A stretch of DNA of 40,279 bases, taken from Smittium culicis (taxonomy: Eukaryota; Kickxellomycota; Harpellomycetes; Harpellales; Legeriomycetaceae). The DNA lies in contig LSSN01000128.1 in NCBI GenBank assembly GCA_001970855.1, positions 1 through 40,279 on the forward strand, in the 5' to 3' direction. Shown here in pieces: positions 36,155-40,279 of the stretch. The notes below the pieces were generated by a model. It was given only the letters and a program-made list of their open reading frames with translations. It did no database searches and was not told the DNA's origin. The position numbers were made by a program, and so were the translations under genes. Positions within the stretch are counted from its first letter, which is position 1. The number at the start of each line of letters is the position of its first letter.

Positions 36155-36193
36155 AGTTTTAAAATTAGTTTTAAAATTAGCTTTAAAATTAGT
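36155..36193 (+). repeat. Short tandem repeat, TTTTAAAATTAG-like
   Basis: Three consecutive 13-base units, AGTTTTAAAATT-type, with one C/G change in the last (AGCTTTAAAATT). Inside the second A+T desert. Confidence 0.75.
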
Positions 36194-39100
36194 TATTAAA
36201 GATAGCAAATAAATGATCTTCAAAATAAAAAAAGAGTAAAAATCAATTAAATCTTAAATATTGATATCTAAATGCTTAAAAATTCTAAATACTGACACAA
36301 ACTCAAAAATTTAAAATTTAAACCTCGATACTTAGCTTTAATTTTTATAAATATATTTTTAAAAAAAAAAAAAACTTTAAATCATTAACAATAAAATCAT
36401 TGGTTGAAAAAAAAAAGTAGTAGTATATTAAAATACGTCACATAAATATAATAATAATATGTTTTAATAGCCTAATAAAGCTTGAAAATTTTATCTTTTT
36501 TTTCTAAGTCTAATCTTTGAAATTTCTACGATCGATAAAATTGAGTTTTAAAATTTTAATTATTAATTGGATAAAACTAATTTTAATAATTATATTTTAT
36601 TTTATAGTGAAACAGTAATTAATGTATGAATTTTTACGCTTTTTTTTCTTTCTAGCTAACTATATAACCTCAAAAATTAAAAATAAAGACATCTTTATAG
36701 AGTGTTAAGTGAAAAAAAACTCATAGCTGTATGTTTTTTTAAAGATTTTTTGTTAAAAAGTTTTAAAAAATTTTTAGATATTGAAAAAAAATAATGAAAA
36801 TTATTCATCTATGTTAAAATTTCAGATTAAAAGTTTACAGTATTATAAATTTTAAAATTTAGTCTATAAATAAATATATCACATTTATTTCTATGACCTT
36901 ACTAAATAAATATTAATTTTATCACATTCAGTGTTAGTTTATTACTTATATAATTCTTTAATAAAAATTTTTTTTTGAACATTATATATATTTTTACTAA
37001 CACTTTTTGAATTATATATCATAATCATATTACATAGTATATATAAGCCATCTATTTTTCTATTATACACTATATTCTTATTTTATTTAATTATTAGATC
37101 CTAAAAATATATATTTTAAAATACCATTCAATAAATTGGTTTAAAAATTAAATAAAAAGAATCAGCGTAAAATAATCTCATTATTGATAATGAAATAGGA
37201 ATTGTTATTTTTTTTTAATACTACATCCCTTACTCAACAGTTAAAAAATTATAAATTTACAATAATTTCCAAAAATTATTAAAGAAATTCTCAGTGAAAT
37301 TTTCTATAAAAAAATTGAATGTATCAAGCATTAATTTTCAATTAAATAAGAAATTTGGAAATTAATTATAGTATATAATTTATTCATTTTCAAAACTTTA
37401 GCAAATATATTTTAAAAAATTGATTTATAATATATAGATAAAAATATAAACTACAATTTCTTTAAATCGTTAAAGCTTTTTTATTGTTTTTCCGCTGAGT
37501 ATATAAAATAGAATATATAAATATCGTGTAAAGAAAAACATATTCTGAATTTCTAGATGTTTAGCTATACTAATATTAATTATATAAATATAGATCAAGT
37601 TATATATATATATTAATATTGATATTTTTATAACCCATCGAAGATAAAGCAGTACTGTATTATTAGTATTAAATTCAAAAAAAATAAAATAAAAATGGAA
37701 ATTGATATAAAATTTGATATAATTTCTTGATTTTTTTTGTAGAAACAATGGTAATTTTGTTTATAATATTATATATGAAGTCAATATAGAAAATTTAATT
37801 ATTAAACGTATTAGTTTCAATTAGGTATTTTTAGAAATTTTAGCAGATGTGCAAATATATCTATTTGAATTTAATACATTTTTTTATGAGTCCTACAAAT
37901 ATATGTCAAGTTTTTTATTTAAATTAAAATGTCTAAAATATTTGTTAAATATAAACCAGAATTTAGATTGAATAGATATTTTAATATAAAAAATCGATTT
38001 TAAAGCTAGATATAAATCATTTGAACTAATTAAAAATTTTAATACTTTACATATCTCAAATTAACATTGGCTTACGCAATAATATAGTAAAAATTCAAAT
38101 ATTATTTTTGGCACAAATCAGCATAACAATTTTTAAAGATCGAAAGACTTGTATATTCAAAATGCGTTTCTAAAATTCTTTTATAGTTTAAATATTAATA
38201 GCTTTAATCGGTAAATTCAGATTATGAATGTATTAGAATTTACCCAATAAAATAATAAAACCAGACTTGTAAATAATAAGATATTTAACTACAACTTGTT
38301 TTGAGATTAAATATATTTAATAATGTTAAATAAATATGCATTAACTGGATTTTTATTTGTGGCCTATTATAAAATTTTAAATGATCAAATATTCTAATTA
38401 AATATACCAGATGCTATAATTCGGATATTTATCGTATTTTCCACTAATATTGTGTATTTATTGGCTAATTTTATAACTAATAAGAAAAAAAAAGGATTTA
38501 TTGTGTAAAAATTAAATATAAACAATTTTTCACATAAAAATTATTTTTCAAATAAATTTGTTAAACATCTAAAACTATAACTAAATAGTCTTAAAAAACA
38601 ATTAAATTTTAATCTTTCTATTTATCAATTCATATAATTTTCAAAATTTATCTTTTTTCGTTATCTTTTGATGATGACTCTGATGCTTATATTGATTTTT
38701 ATTTTTATATTATAAAATTAAATTCATATTTACACAAGTAATTTGGATATTTTACATAAATTTTTATATTTAGGAACTATATTAAATTATTAAAATAGAT
38801 GTTATCTCTAAATTAATTGTGTAGGCATCCAGAAAATTTTTTTGATAGCAAGTATTGATGTTTTAAATTTTAATTTATCAAAGAGATTTTTGATTGAATA
38901 TAATTGAGCAGGGTATAATTCTAATTAGATTGATAATTTAATTAAAGTTTTCAAAGATAGGTAATATTAAATACTATTATAAAAGAACTTTTTATTTGAA
39001 AATAATCATTTGTAACAATTTACTGGCGGAATAACAGAAAGTTGATGTTATTTAAGAACTTTTTTATATTTTATAATATTTTATATGCGTATAATGAGAT

Positions 39101-40125
39101 CTAAAATAAAAAATTCAAAAAAATTAGCTTTAATAGATTGTATCCTTTCAAAGAATTTTCAAAATTTTATATTAATTTGATAAAATATATTTGAAACTAA
39201 CTTTAATAAAAAACTTCAATAAAATATAATAATCCAGATTTTTATTAAATTATCTTTAATCTATTTTCTATTTTCTATTATTAACTATAATACATGGGTT
39301 GAATCATAGAATAGGAATTAAAATCCAATTATATATATGATAACGTTAAAAATTGAACTAAATTATAGAGATATAGCACTATTATATTAAATTTTCACTA
39401 GATATCATAAAAACAATGTTAGATATTTATTCTGAATTAAAAATATGGATATTTTTTTTCAAGTAAATAAAAGTATTAATTCAATACTATAGAAAATCAA
39501 AAATTAATAACTTATATTCAAACAAAATCAAGATGCACAAAATAATAAAAATATGATGGAAATAATTTAAAGTAAGCTTAAGATAGTTAGAAATTATATA
39601 ATGGAACTAAAGTGTTGATAATAATAAATATAAACAAATCTAAACATCAATTCAATATATAAAATTGTTCATAAATAGTAATAATAAATTCTAAATAATA
39701 TCAGTATATGGATAAATTAAAGGAATAATGAAACGTGCAATGACTAAATAAAAATGAATTATAAGTTTTAAATTAGAATTTATTCTAATCAATTTAAAAA
39801 AAATCTAGAAATAATAAAACATTAAAGAAATACAAGAATATAGAAATTAAAATACAAATTTATATAGATTGTATTAAAATATATTTAATGCTTTTTAGAT
39901 ATCAATAATGACGCTTAATTCGACTTGAAATGAATGAAAATTATAGACATTAATAAAGCAGACCACGAACAAAAAAGAATAATTGATAAAGATAAATATT
40001 CAAGCAATTGTTTAAAATCTGATAATAATAAAATACTTAATAAGTAGATTATAAAAATACATAGAAATATATGAAATTATAAAGAGATAAAAAATATTGT
40101 AAGAATTTATTAATAAAATAAATTA

Positions 40126-40279
40126 ATGGCAGCCAATGGTGGGAGAACGCTTCCTAATTGGGAATAGCAAAAAACTGGCAAGGCTAGTTGGCGGACGAAA
40201 TAGTTGATGGATCTAGATATGACTAGTACCGTTTGAAAGCTAGAATTTTTCTTGATCTAGTGATGTAAAAAAGTATACA
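40126..40279. other. Compositional break at window end
   Basis: From about 40126 the sequence abruptly becomes richer in G and C (for example GGCAGCCAATGGTGGGAGAA, then GGCAAGGCTAGTTGGCGGAC) after more than 6 kb of A+T desert. The minus strand is open for about 50 codons, but I recognise no motif. It may be the edge of a gene, a transposable element or a repeat that continues outside the window. Confidence 0.5.

Larger units (their letters stand above)
33800..40125. other. A+T desert without identified genes
   Basis: About 6.3 kb, very poor in G and C. It contains many A and T homopolymers and short local repeats. The minus frame 37748-37470 is Ile/Tyr/Phe-rich and looks like chance. No RNA gene or MITE copy recognised. 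Confidence 0.65.

Noticed and set aside
36155..36193. CRISPR-like array
   Set aside because: Only three short adjacent units with no spacers, in eukaryotic DNA.
37470..37748. Minus-strand frame of 92 codons in the second desert
   Set aside because: Ile/Tyr/Phe-rich translation of A+T repeats with no start context.
1..40279. tRNA, rRNA and snRNA genes
   Set aside because: No T-loop GTTCRANYC within a cloverleaf, and no recognisable 5S, U1-U6 or SRP core sequence was seen on either strand by eye.

Overview
The window is nuclear DNA of a fungus. Genes are split by short GT-AG introns (about 44 to 360 bases, mostly 60 to 240) with pyrimidine-rich 3' ends and CTTAAC/CTAAT-like branch sites. The gene set is fungal in type: a Gpt2/Sct1-type glycerol-3-phosphate acyltransferase, an Ldb17/Dip1-type Arp2/3 regulator and an Irc22-type TRAP-alpha protein. 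The very high A+T content, the microsatellites and the gapped assembly fit an early-diverging lineage such as Kickxellomycotina/Harpellales (Smittium-like). That placement is an inference from style, not from a diagnostic sequence.

Layout. 1-6194: A+T-rich spacer with no gene I can identify, apart from one weak 45-codon reading frame on the minus strand. 6195-8654 (+): three-exon acyltransferase. 8962-9545 (-): small two-exon OB-fold gene read as TEN1, convergent with the acyltransferase. 9546-18203: long spacer holding a piggyBac-like MITE copy, an N gap flanked by an apparently identical 418-base direct repeat, and a very A+T-rich desert. 18204-20183 (+): seven-exon methionine aminopeptidase 1. 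20645-23218 (-): seven-exon gamma-glutamyltransferase-like gene with a 24-base microexon, convergent with MAP1. 24013-24733: TATTAG hexamer array broken by a second N gap. 24731-25122 (-): open but unidentified coding remnant ending at the array. 25301-26257 (+): two-exon IRC22/TRAP-alpha. 27237-29285 (+): nine-exon LDB17/SPIN90-type gene. 32543-33799 (+): secreted AstE/AspA-type metallo-deacylase. 33800-40125: a second A+T desert. 40126-40279: an abrupt return to more balanced composition.

The genes are mostly unrelated housekeeping functions: phospholipid synthesis, telomere capping, N-terminal Met removal, glutathione/gamma-glutamyl metabolism, ER translocation and actin nucleation. They form no operon-like pathway. 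The gene island (about 18.2-33.8 kb) lies between two A+T deserts. Three related MITE copies with TTAA-type flanks sit in gene-proximal spacers and I saw none in the deserts. I found no convincing new multi-gene system. The most informative items are the MITE family, the candidate TEN1, the hexamer array with the broken gene beside it, and the repeated sequence around the first gap.
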